This document shows, piece by piece, positions 8,719-17,600 of a DNA stretch of 64,000 nucleotides. This DNA is from Synergistaceae bacterium. Lineage in GTDB: Bacteria > Synergistota > Synergistia > Synergistales > Aminobacteriaceae. Position numbers and translations under genes: made by a program. The stretch spans positions 61,189-125,188 of the forward strand of contig JAFSSM010000032.1 in NCBI GenBank assembly GCA_017451025.1, written 5' to 3'. Numbering within the stretch: position 1 is the first letter of the stretch; every line of letters begins with the position of its first letter. The notes under the pieces were generated by a model, which saw only the letters and a list, made by a program, of their open reading frames with translations, made no database searches and was not told the DNA's origin.

Positions 8719-9649
8719 AATCATTGCTCCTCGCCAGCGCAAAAGTTACATTCTCGTACACACACTTGCTCCTCAACAGCACAGCACCTTCACCGGCCGC
8801 CATAACTGCTGAACGTTCGCAGACATTATCCGTCCCCGTAAACCTTCTCACTTCTTCTGAGGCCGTGAACCTTCCCCGCAATGCCTGAAGTTCTGCTGCT
8901 CCGAAAGTCAGGAACGAAATATCATGCTTCTGCGCAAAAATTTTCATTGCCGGTTCATTCTTCTTAAAGTCAATCGACGCTAAAGCACGCAGACTCTTTA
9001 CGGTCACTCCTGCATCCGCCAGAAAATCCAGCGCATCACGCTCAAACTCCGCAGGGTCAGTGTTCTTGTTGCACCCGGCCCCCAAAACTAACACCTTCGG
9101 CCTCAGCCACAGCGTAACAGGAAACGGAACAGGGATATTCTCACAAGTTACAGCCACACCCACATTTCGGCCATCGAGCAATGCTCCGGATATGTGCCTT
9201 ACTGCTTCAGGATTCTTTATTGCGCAATTATGCTTTACCGCCCATTCATCAACAGCAGGAAGGTTATTCACGTCCGTAGCTGTAGTGATTACGGCCTGAG
9301 CACAGAGAAATCCTGCGATTTTTCGCGCAAGGCCATTAGCTCCGCCGACATGCCCGGACAAAACAGGTATCACGAATTTTCCGGCCTCATCAACCACAAT
9401 AACAGCAGGGTCAACGAGCTTATTCCTGACGTGAGGGGCAATAGCTCTTACCGCAATTCCGCAGGCACCGACGAAGATTAACGCCCCAGAAAAATGTTGT
9501 CCTGCCCAGTCAGTCAGGCTTCCGTCAAGCACATTGACTCCTGGCCGCGCGAACCTCTCAGGAGCATACACGCTCCCTCTCAGAAATTCCGACAGCCTTA
9601 AGGCCAGAGCTATACCCTTATTCGTGAACGCGACTATGTCTGTATTCAT
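8708..9649 (-). CDS. cbiG: cobalt-precorrin-5A hydrolase
   Basis: Opens the delta-lactone of precorrin-5A and releases acetaldehyde. The order is CbiG N-domain (ALIFVGACGIAVRAIAPHV, VIPVLSGHVGGAN), a mid-domain, and a CobE-like C-domain (LVLGAGCNKNTDPAEF). MNTDIVAFTNKG is the family-like start; the open frame extends 22 codons more and the ribosome site is weak. It overlaps cbiF by 32 bases, suggesting translational coupling. Confidence 0.9.
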   Translation of the reverse strand: MNTDIVAFTNKGIALALRLSEFLRGSVYAPERFARPGVNVLDGSLTDWAGQHFSGALIFVGACGIAVRAIAPHVRNKLVDPAVIVVDEAGKFVIPVLSGHVGGANGLARKIAGFLCAQAVITTATDVNNLPAVDEWAVKHNCAIKNPEAVRHISGALLDGRNVGVAVTCENIPVPFPVTLWLRPKVLVLGAGCNKNTDPAEFERDALDFLADAGVTVKSLRALASIDFKKNEPAMKIFAQKHDISFLTFGAAELQALRGRFTASEEVRRFTGTDNVCERSAVMAAGEGAVLLRSKCVYENVTFALARSNDYDN

Positions 9650-10349
9650 GTGAAAAGTGCTCATCGTAGAGACGTGAAGCCTCGTGAATTTCCTGACCCA
9701 GAAACTCGCCGGCAAGAATCAGCGCGCTTTTAGTGATGTCCTGCGAAAGTTCGGGCAGGGTCTCCAGAGTCCCGCGAATAACTTTCTCTTCCGGCCAAGA
9801 TGCTTTATACACCACAGCCGCAGGTGTGTCCGGACTATACCCGCGTTTAACCAGTTCTTCACACGCGCGTGCGGTCATTCCTGCCGACAGGAACAGCGCA
9901 ACAGAAGCGTTTTCAGGAGCCGGCGTTCGTCCCTCAATACGGGAAATTATGAGGGTCTGAGTATGTCCGGGAATCATGTATTCAGTCTTCAGTGCCGCCG
10001 AAGCCGCAAACAACGAGCTGACTCCGGGCACAACCTCAAAGGGTATTTTTCTCTCAGTTAGCGCGTCAAACTGTTCACGTACTGCTCCGTAGAGCGCAGG
10101 GTCTCCAGAGTGAAGCCGGACAGTCAGAATATCGCGTCTGTATCCATCCTCAAGAACAGCAACTATCTCTGAGAGGGTCATAGCGGAACTGTCGTGAAGC
10201 TCGCAATTTTCACCGGCATACAGCCTCACAAGTTCAGGATTAACCAGTGAACCGGCATAAACGATTATTCCTGCTCTGCGCAGAAGGTCAGCTCCCCTAA
10301 CGGTGATTAAGTCAACAGCTCCCGGCCCTGCTCCGACAAAATAAATCAC
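9618..10349 (-). CDS. cbiF: cobalt-precorrin-4 C11-methyltransferase
   Basis: SAM-dependent ring methylase. The N-terminal [20 protein letters not shown] is the first SAM loop of the CbiF/CobM family, followed by VYAGSLVNPELV and VRLHSGDPALYGAV. It has 243 residues, near the usual 250. Its ATG overlaps the stop of the histidinol-phosphatase gene by 4 bases, so the cobalamin genes are coupled directly to the histidine operon. Confidence 0.93.
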   Translation of the reverse strand: MIYFVGAGPGAVDLITVRGADLLRRAGIIVYAGSLVNPELVRLYAGENCELHDSSAMTLSEIVAVLEDGYRRDILTVRLHSGDPALYGAVREQFDALTERKIPFEVVPGVSSLFAASAALKTEYMIPGHTQTLIISRIEGRTPAPENASVALFLSAGMTARACEELVKRGYSPDTPAAVVYKASWPEEKVIRGTLETLPELSQDITKSALILAGEFLGQEIHEASRLYDEHFSHEYRHSRVHE

Positions 10350-11110
10350 AGCTCAATCACCTTCAGACCAAGCGACTCCGCCATAGCCTCATACTCGGTA
10401 AACTTGAACATCAGGGTATTTTTGCTGTGGGAATCACTGGAGAGAATCACACTGCCTCCGCGTTCAGCAATATACTTCAGGATTCGCAGCGAGGGGTACG
10501 GGAAGGACTTATAGCCGCGAGAAATTGCGCCGGTGTTAATCTCGAAAGGCTTTCCGGTTTTCAGGAGAGTATCCGCCGCAGAAAGTGCCGCATCAATGTA
10601 ACGCGGGTTGTCCTCGTCGATGCGTCCGAACTTAGTTATCAGGTCAAAGTGCCCGATAATGTCCGCACCTGTCCTGTTCACGACATCCGAGACCAGCGCA
10701 AAATATCTTTCTGAGAGTACATACTCATCGCCTCCGCAGGCACGAATACCAGCCTCCAAAATTTCCGGAGTGTCATCAACCGAAAAATACTTACCGCCAA
10801 TTTCGACATAGTGCACAGAGCCAATAACATAGTCATAGCTGTTTGTGGCAGTGTCAGAGTAATAATCCTGCTCAGTTCCGCACAAAATCTCAATCTTGCC
10901 CGCATATTTTGCTTTAAGACGAAAAATTTCATCTACGTAGCTACGTGTTTCATCAACGGACATGCAGGCTTCCTCATCAAAAGGAGTGTGTGCGTGTCCG
11001 GAAAATCCCAGCTTCTTCATGCCAAGAGAAATTGCCGTAAGCACTATTTCTTCTGGAGAATCCCTGCCGTCGCAAAAACATGTGTGAACGTGAAAGTCTG
11101 ACCGTATCAC
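10346..11110 (-). CDS. hisJ: histidinol-phosphatase, PHP family
   Basis: Removes phosphate from histidinol phosphate, the penultimate step family of histidine synthesis. PHP metal ligands are visible: [11 protein letters not shown] at the start, [30 protein letters not shown] and LSSDSHS near the end. Length 254 fits the HisJ/HisK class. It overlaps hisIE by 4 bases upstream and cbiF by 4 downstream. Other PHP phosphoesterases look similar, but the operon context supports this role. Confidence 0.88.
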   Translation of the reverse strand: MIRSDFHVHTCFCDGRDSPEEIVLTAISLGMKKLGFSGHAHTPFDEEACMSVDETRSYVDEIFRLKAKYAGKIEILCGTEQDYYSDTATNSYDYVIGSVHYVEIGGKYFSVDDTPEILEAGIRACGGDEYVLSERYFALVSDVVNRTGADIIGHFDLITKFGRIDEDNPRYIDAALSAADTLLKTGKPFEINTGAISRGYKSFPYPSLRILKYIAERGGSVILSSDSHSKNTLMFKFTEYEAMAESLGLKVIEL

Positions 11111-11760
11111 GAAGTCATCTTCTCCTGCTTAACTTTTTTGTCGATTACGTGGCGTGAAGCAAGCTCAAGGATAATATCCTTGATGTCAATTCCCATTTCG
11201 GCCATAAGCACCATCAGGTGATAGACCAGGTCAGAAATTTCGTAGACGGCTTCCTTTTTGTCGTTCTTGGCCGCAATTATGACCTCTGAACTTTCCTCGC
11301 CGATTTTCTTCAGAATTTTGTCAAGCCCCTTCTCGAACAGATACGACGTGTATGAACCTTCGACCCTTTCTACTTTCCTGCCCTTGATAAGCTCCATAAG
11401 TCCGCAGAGGGTGAATTTTTCGTGTCCTGAGTCTTCGCGTTCCAGAACGTCATCGGCGAAGCACGAACGATTGCCGAGATGACAGGCCGGGCCGTCAGGT
11501 TTTGCGTAGACGAGCAGGGTATCTCTGTCGCAGTCGGCCACAATTTCGCGAATGTGCAAATAATTTCCGCTGGTAGCTCCCTTGAGCCAAAGTTCTTGGC
11601 GGGAACGGCTCCAGAAGCACGCTAACTTCTTCTCGATGGAAATGTTCAGGCTCTCCCTGTTCATGTAGGCGAGCATAAGAACATCTCCAGTATCATCATC
11701 AACAACTATTGCGGGGACTAAGCCCTTATCGTCAAACTTTACGTCATCTATTTTCAGCAT
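11107..11760 (-). CDS. hisIE: bifunctional phosphoribosyl-AMP cyclohydrolase / phosphoribosyl-ATP pyrophosphatase
   Basis: Second and third steps of histidine synthesis in one chain. The N-terminal HisI part has [21 protein letters not shown] and the metal/Cys region [13 protein letters not shown]. The C-terminal HisE part starts near residue 120 and has [20 protein letters not shown] followed by [15 protein letters not shown] at 11760 follows GGAGG by 7 bases; the longer open frame adds seven unlikely residues. Confidence 0.94.
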   Translation of the reverse strand: MLKIDDVKFDDKGLVPAIVVDDDTGDVLMLAYMNRESLNISIEKKLACFWSRSRQELWLKGATSGNYLHIREIVADCDRDTLLVYAKPDGPACHLGNRSCFADDVLEREDSGHEKFTLCGLMELIKGRKVERVEGSYTSYLFEKGLDKILKKIGEESSEVIIAAKNDKKEAVYEISDLVYHLMVLMAEMGIDIKDIILELASRHVIDKKVKQEKMTS

Positions 11761-11823
11761 ATAAAAACCTCCGCATCTCAAATCCAGCGTGCAGGCAAAC
11801 AGTGCTGCTCACTCCGTTCACGG

Positions 11824-11839
11824 CAACCCGCCCGCCCCC
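11824..11839. repeat. C-rich run AACCCGCCCGCCCCCT between hisF stop and hisIE
   Basis: Short C-rich tract touching the hisF stop codon. It shares CCCGCCCGCCCCC with the loop of the hairpin at 37038-37087, but I see no long flanking stem here. The G-strand has runs of 5, 3 and 3 guanines, so it is a weaker quadruplex candidate. Confidence 0.5.
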
Positions 11840-12601
11840 TCAGCATATCCGTGCCGGAATACCATTCCTGCGCATCTCAGCCTTAAGTTCTCCGATACTC
11901 ACTTCACCAAAATGGAATATCGACGCAGCAAGACCAGCATCAACCCCAGACACAGACTTAAACAGCGTGATGAAGTCCTCAATGCTCCCGGCTCCTCCCG
12001 AAGCAATCACCGGAACACTCACTACCTCACACACCGCACGCAGCATCTCCAGGTCAAACCCGCGCTTCACTCCGTCAGTGTCTATCGAGTTCAGCACAAC
12101 TTCACCGGCTCCAGAATCAACACACCGCCTTATCCATCCCACAGCCTCAATCCCTGTGTCATCACGCCCGCCCCTCGCGAAAACGTGAAACTCTCCATCA
12201 ACGCGCTTCACATCCGCAGAAATTACCACGCACTGCGAACCATAAAGCCGCGCCGCCTCCGGAATTAGTCCCGGATTCCTGATTGCGCCAGTGTTCACGC
12301 TCACCTTGTCCGCTCCGCACGACAGCACCCGCTCGAAGTCCTGCACGCTCGATATTCCGCCGCCGACAGTCAGAGGAATGAACACGTTGCGGGCCGTCTC
12401 GCGCAGAATGTCCGTGAAAATCTTGCGCCCGTCCGACGAAGCCGTTATGTCGTAGAACACCAGCTCGTCCGCTCCATTATCGCTGTAGAATTTCGCAAGC
12501 TCTACAGGAGAATTTACGTCGTTCAAGTCCTGAAAGTTCACGCCCTTAACCACGCGCCCGTCCCTCACATCCAGACACGGAATTATACGCTTCGTAATCA
12601 T
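11840..12601 (-). CDS. hisF: imidazole glycerol phosphate synthase, cyclase subunit
   Basis: TIM-barrel cyclase that uses ammonia from HisH to make IGP and AICAR. KRIIPCLDVRDGRVVKGVNF holds the first catalytic Asp, VISADVKRVDG the second, and PVIASGGAGSIEDF the phosphate site. It has 253 residues, standard. Its start overlaps the hisA stop by 4 bases. A 79-base spacer separates it from the hisIE start. Confidence 0.96.
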   Translation of the reverse strand: MITKRIIPCLDVRDGRVVKGVNFQDLNDVNSPVELAKFYSDNGADELVFYDITASSDGRKIFTDILRETARNVFIPLTVGGGISSVQDFERVLSCGADKVSVNTGAIRNPGLIPEAARLYGSQCVVISADVKRVDGEFHVFARGGRDDTGIEAVGWIRRCVDSGAGEVVLNSIDTDGVKRGFDLEMLRAVCEVVSVPVIASGGAGSIEDFITLFKSVSGVDAGLAASIFHFGEVSIGELKAEMRRNGIPARIC

Positions 12602-13323
12602 GCCTTCTCCCTCCCGGCCTCGATTGCCTCTGAAATTTTCACAGCACCCGTGTAATACGCCTTGCCGATTATCGCTCCGTACATGCCGAGTTCCGTCAAT
12701 GCCTTCACGTCGTCAAGAGAGCTTACCCCGCCGGACGCAATGATATTTACGCCAAGTTTTTCCTGCAGGGTTTCGTAAAGCTGCCTGTTCGTGCCCTTCA
12801 TCGCTCCGTCGCGCGAAATGTCCGTGCAAATCAGAGTTTTCACACCCGCATCCTGCATCATCATACAGAACTCGAAAGATTCTAGTCCCGAAACTTCCTG
12901 CCAGCCGCGAACTGCTATAAGGCCGTCCTTAATGTCCGCTCCGACAGCTATTCGCTCACTCCCGAAGTGTTTCACTGCCAGATCCGCAAATCCCTTCTGA
13001 GTCGCCGCAGAAGTCCCCAGAATTACGCGCTCAATCCCTGCGTCAACATACCGCTCAATTGTGCGCAAATCCCTTATGCCTCCGCCGACTTCACACTTCA
13101 ACCCGCAGGACTCGCGTATCCTCAGTACTACATCAATATTCACAGGCTCGCCGGCCTTCGCTCCCTCCAAATCAACAATGTGCACCCATTCAGCACCCTC
13201 ATCACGGAATTTCCGCGCGGTGTTCACCGGCTCAGGGTCATACACCGTCATCTGCGCGTAATCCCCCTTGAGAAGCCTTACCGCCTTACCCTCGAAAAGG
13301 TCTATTGCCGGAAGAATTATCAT
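12598..13323 (-). CDS. hisA: ProFAR isomerase
   Basis: Isomerises ProFAR to PRFAR on a TIM barrel. MIILPAIDLFEGKAVRLLKG has the catalytic Asp-8, and ICTDISRDGAMKGTN has the general acid. GGGIRDLRTIE and IASGGVSSLDD are the two phosphate loops. Length 241 is standard. It overlaps hisH and hisF by 4 bases each. Confidence 0.96.
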   Translation of the reverse strand: MIILPAIDLFEGKAVRLLKGDYAQMTVYDPEPVNTARKFRDEGAEWVHIVDLEGAKAGEPVNIDVVLRIRESCGLKCEVGGGIRDLRTIERYVDAGIERVILGTSAATQKGFADLAVKHFGSERIAVGADIKDGLIAVRGWQEVSGLESFEFCMMMQDAGVKTLICTDISRDGAMKGTNRQLYETLQEKLGVNIIASGGVSSLDDVKALTELGMYGAIIGKAYYTGAVKISEAIEAGREKA

Positions 13324-13934
13324 GCACTCACCTCACAGAATGCCCGCAGCATGTCAAGCCCGACATTGCCGCTCTTCTCAGGGTGGAACTGCACACCGTA
13401 AACACTGCCCTTCTGCACAGCCGCAGTAAGGTCCGCACCGTAATTCGTCGTCGCAGTGATGTACTCCTCATCACAGAACGCAGAGTACGAGTGCACAAAG
13501 TAGACGTAATCCCCTTCGTGAGAGCGCGCGAATATTCCTGAAGGGTTGGTGAAGTGAAGTCCATTCCAACCCATTTGAGGAATTTTCAGTCCTGCAGGAA
13601 TTACCTCGCTAATCGGCCTGACACTGCCGGGAATTAGGCCAAGACCCTTGTGCTCTCCGAACTCGCAGCTCACCGAAAAAAGAAGCTGCATTCCCAGACA
13701 GATACCCAGCACAGGCTTTCCGGCCTCAGCTTCCGCAACGAGAGGTTCAGCAAGCCCCGACGCGAAGAGTTTACGCGCGGCATCACCGAACGCTCCGACA
13801 CCAGGCAGAATTATTCTCTCTGCGGCCTTCAGGTCTTCAGGACGCGAAGTAACCTTGACATTCCGGCCTATAGCGGCAAAAGAACTTGCCAGCGAGAATA
13901 AATTTCCCACTCCGTAATCAACTATAGCAATCAT
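13320..13934 (-). CDS. hisH: imidazole glycerol phosphate synthase, glutaminase subunit
   Basis: Class I glutamine amidotransferase that feeds ammonia to HisF. The oxyanion loop is LPGVGAFGDA, the nucleophile lies in VLGICLGMQLLF, and the His/Glu pair is in YGVQFHPEKSG. It has 204 residues. It is the first gene of the his-cbi operon and begins 45 bases after the Fic gene, which may supply some transcription. hisG, hisD, hisC and hisB are not in the window. Confidence 0.95.
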   Translation of the reverse strand: MIAIVDYGVGNLFSLASSFAAIGRNVKVTSRPEDLKAAERIILPGVGAFGDAARKLFASGLAEPLVAEAEAGKPVLGICLGMQLLFSVSCEFGEHKGLGLIPGSVRPISEVIPAGLKIPQMGWNGLHFTNPSGIFARSHEGDYVYFVHSYSAFCDEEYITATTNYGADLTAAVQKGSVYGVQFHPEKSGNVGLDMLRAFCEVSA

Positions 13935-13979
13935 TGATAAAAATCCTTTGTGCGAAAATTTTTGACGGGAGAAAATATA

Positions 13980-14549
13980 TCACATTTCGTACCTGTATGA
14001 AGCAGTCAGACTCGCAATAAATATGTCCTTGTCGCCAAGCTCCTCAGGTTTCAGCATTGCCCCGCGCAAAAGAGTCTCAAGCTCAAGGGAATTTACGGGG
14101 CTTCTCTGCATTGCGGACATGTAATCGCTACGCGTTATGCCAGACCAGTTAATTCGTGTAGCGAGCTGGCGTTCCAGAATTGCGTCAAGCCACAGCCGCA
14201 TAACTCTTCCATTTCCTTCACGGAAGGGGTGGGCAATGTTCATCTCTACGTATTTCTCGACAATCTCGCCGAAATTTGACTGCGGCATTCTGGAAATTAT
14301 CGGCAGAATGTCATTCAGAAACAGGGCGTTTGCGAACCGGAAGCCTCCTTTAGAGATATTCTGCGTCCTGATTTTTCCGGCAAACTCAAACAATCCCCCG
14401 AACATAACCTCATGAAGCCTGCGCAAACACTCCCAAGTTCCGGCATTAGCCACAAATTCCGGCCAAGCCTCCCAAATTTCAGCCCGCCTATCCAGCGAAA
14501 GCCTGTCAATCTCCGGTATAACCTCATCATAATTTGCCTCGCTAATCAT
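13980..14549 (-). CDS. class III (C-terminally autoinhibited) Fic protein adenylyltransferase
   Basis: Probable AMPylator that moves AMP from ATP to a Ser/Thr/Tyr of a target protein. The full Fic motif HPFREGNGRVMR is present, with the phosphate-binding Arg. GGLFEFAGKIR and NISKGGFRFAN match the NmFic-like core closely. The C-terminus SYRYEM carries the inhibitory S-x-x-x-E helix, but the usual Gly/Asn after the Glu is Met and the stop. ATG 14549 is best spaced (9 bases) after GGAGG. No antitoxin gene is adjacent, as expected when inhibition is internal. Confidence 0.88.
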   Translation of the reverse strand: MISEANYDEVIPEIDRLSLDRRAEIWEAWPEFVANAGTWECLRRLHEVMFGGLFEFAGKIRTQNISKGGFRFANALFLNDILPIISRMPQSNFGEIVEKYVEMNIAHPFREGNGRVMRLWLDAILERQLATRINWSGITRSDYMSAMQRSPVNSLELETLLRGAMLKPEELGDKDIFIASLTASYRYEM

Positions 14550-14572
14550 CAGCATCACCCTCCATAAAGAAA

Positions 14573-14596
14573 CCCCGCAGGATTTCTCCCGCGGGG
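14573..14596 (-). terminator. intrinsic terminator after the giant surface-protein gene
   Basis: On the minus strand CCCCGCGGGA and TCCTGCGGGG pair around a GAAA tetraloop (10 bp, one G-U), followed by TTTCTTTA. It ends the surface-protein transcript just before the Fic gene. Confidence 0.8.
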
Positions 14597-14654
14597 CTGT
14601 TTGCTTCTTCTGCCTAAGTATTTAGGTTAGTGCTCTACTTTGTGCCGTTGTGCG

Positions 14655-17600
14655 TTATGAACGTCTCCTGCGAAGGAATAACGGCATTGCAAGTGCTAAC
14701 GCCAGTGCGCCAAATCCTGCATCGCATCCGCCGCCGCTGCTGCCGACATCATCGCCATTGCTCGGTGTTTCATTTCCGCCTGGCTCTTCATTGCCGCCTG
14801 GCTCCTCATTGCCGCCTGGCTCCTCATTGCCGCCTGGCTCCTCGGTGCCGCCTGGCTCCTCGGTGCTGCTCTCGACTCCGTAAACTACATTCCACTGATA
14901 GTTGACTTCGTCGCCGTCGGCGTTCTCCGCCTCAACTGTTACTGTTCCGGCCGTGCCCTTCTCGAAACCAGTTACCGCGTCGTTGAACTCAACGCCGATA
15001 ACCTCGTCGTCATCGTTGAGCACAGGCTTGAGCCAGCTAGGCATGAACACTGTATCCTCAGCCGCTACTACGCCGTCAGGGAAGGTTACCCTGTAGCCAG
15101 GCTGTACGTTATCGTGCTGACCCGCAACCGTAAGGGCTGACGCGTCGCCGAACGTAAGGTCCTCAGCCGCAACCGTGTACGTTACCTCGTACTCAGCTGT
15201 GTTGTCGCCGTTGGTGGCCGTTACCGTGAAGGTCTGGTCCTCCTCGTTGACTGCTGAAGGCGTGATCTCGATCGTGAAGGTATCGCCAGTCGTTGAGGAA
15301 TGGCTGATGCCGTTCGTGTTGCCGCCGAGCGTCCACGTTGTAGGTGCTGCCGCCTTGACTGCCGCATCGGAAAGCCCCTCTGCCGTGAAGGTCATGGTGT
15401 AGGTGCGTCCGTTAATCAGCTCGTCGCCGTTATCCATTGTGCTGCTGTCAGCAAGCTCGATTGAGAAGCTGGGCTCAACAGGAGTCGGGTTGTCGGGGCC
15501 AGGAGCAGGATTGTCCGGGCTCGTCGGAGCGGGGTTATCCGGGCTCACAGGAGCAGGATTGTCCGGGCTCGTCGGTGTCTCAGGCGTTGTCGGAGTGGTA
15601 TTGCCGCCGTTGCTGCCGTCGCGGGCGAACTCGTAATCCCTGTACGCAGGAAGGAATCCGTTCAGCCAGTCGATCGTATTGGCAAGCGGGAAAAGAGGAG
15701 CATTATTCTCATCAAGATAAAGTGCCAATCTGATAGGCTCGGTCTTAGTTACACGCGAAGTTCCAATAATCCTGATGTACTGCTCGCCGTTAGTGATGTC
15801 AACTTCCGCACGGAGCGTTACGTCCTTGCTCACGTATGTAGGGGTCAGCTCGGTATCGAATACTTCGTCAATATCACCTACGTTGCCTACACTGTCTGAC
15901 TCCTCGCCGTCCTGATAGGTCAGGAAACCTGGCTTGATATTGAAATAGTACTTTCCTGAGCCAATTCCGAGTGCTTCATCGATCGAAACGCAGTAATGAA
16001 CAGTTCCGTTTTGTGAAGTTTCTCTGTTAAGAGTAACTTCCTGGCCTCTCACGGTTACCTTGAACGGTACCTTGATGGAGAAGTTGCGTCCTGCACCTGC
16101 TCCGAAGTTCTCCTGATTGGCCATGAACGAGTAGTCGCCAAGCTCCACTATGGCAAGCTCGGTACGGTTCTCAACAACTACACCGTTAGTGTCCGCATCA
16201 TCTGCAGGAATTCTGAACTGGAACTTCTGGTTGTACGATGTCGCAAATGCAGCATTCGTAAAATCACCGTTCGTTCCCTCAGCTCTGCCGAGTACCTTGA
16301 ACCTCTGGCCGATCGTCGTGAACTCGTAGCCCTTGAATGCGTCGATGTTGGGTTTCGCCCTCACTACGACTCCGCCGTTGCCGTTGTAGCCTGCGTCAGC
16401 CGACAGCTTGATGTCGCCGGTAACCTTGACTGAGTACTCGCCGCCGTTTTCGTCGATGGTGTTACGGTTTCTCGAGCCTACCTGCGTGGCAAACGTGGTG
16501 TACCTGTCGAGGAAGCCGTAGATATCACCATCATACCAGCCGTCGTCCGAGTAGAAATCTTCATCTGCCGGATATGCAGAGCCGTTAGCGTGAGAATCAT
16601 ATTCTGGCCACTCATTTGCAGCTAAAGCAGCGATAGCATTATCAACAACACCATCACCATCAAAATCGGCAGCTGCTATAGCAGCCGTAGCTGCCAGTCC
16701 GCTCGCCTCAAACATAAGGTTTCCTTCAACAATTCCGCCCTGCCTGATCTCTAGCTTGGCGTTCTTCTTCACGAGAATGCTGTTGTTGTGAGCTACAGGA
16801 TAGAAATCCTCGTAGGTGTCCCAGTTGCCTGCACCGGTGAACTTGACATCTGATCCTTCATCGATCTGCACCTGGTAGACCTTGCCGCTCACATCCGCCT
16901 CAAGACCGTTGCCGCTTACTGTCGTGCCGTCGATGATGAAGCGTGAAGGCTGAAGATTTCCGTTGAGCTTCAGCGCGTAGATGCCGGTTGCGGGCTTCGC
17001 GTAATCTGTCGGGAAGTCCTGGCCTGTGCCCTTGTTGGCGTAGAGCTGGAGATTGCTGATGTGGACGTTGAGGCGAGGACCTACAGGGGCAGTAGCAGCA
17101 CCATTAGGTATTTTACGGCCATTAACACCAAGTCCATCATTAAGACCACTTGCAGCACCATTAGCATAATTTCTCGGAGCTGTTGCTGCAGCATTGTTGC
17201 TCTTTGCGTCGTTGTCGTAATCGCGAATCACTAACTCGCCGTAATCCTCAGTGCTGCTTGAACCGTCAACCTTCAGACCGTCAACATAGATATTTTCCTT
17301 GTTATCATCGGTCGGAATGAAGTTCAGCTTTCCGACTGTCAGCTTCGAGTAGGCTGTTGCATCCTTTGTGTTGTCTGCGCCGGGCCTGTGGCCGCGAAGC
17401 CAGATGTTCTTGACGTTGGCGAGCCTGTCCATTGTGGCCTGGTTGACGTTGAGCTGTGCAGGGCCGTAGACGATGAGGTTGTCGAGGGTTACGTCTGCAC
17501 TGCGGAAGATGCGCCTGCTGAACGGATAGCTGCCCACTGTCTGGGAATAGAGACCGACATTTGCACCCTGTCCGTAGATTTTGCCCTTGAAGTCGATGTA

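Noticed and set aside
14776..14865. Short regular direct repeats that could suggest a CRISPR array
   Set aside because: Units are 18 bases, contiguous without spacers, and encode in-frame EEPGG repeats of the surface protein.
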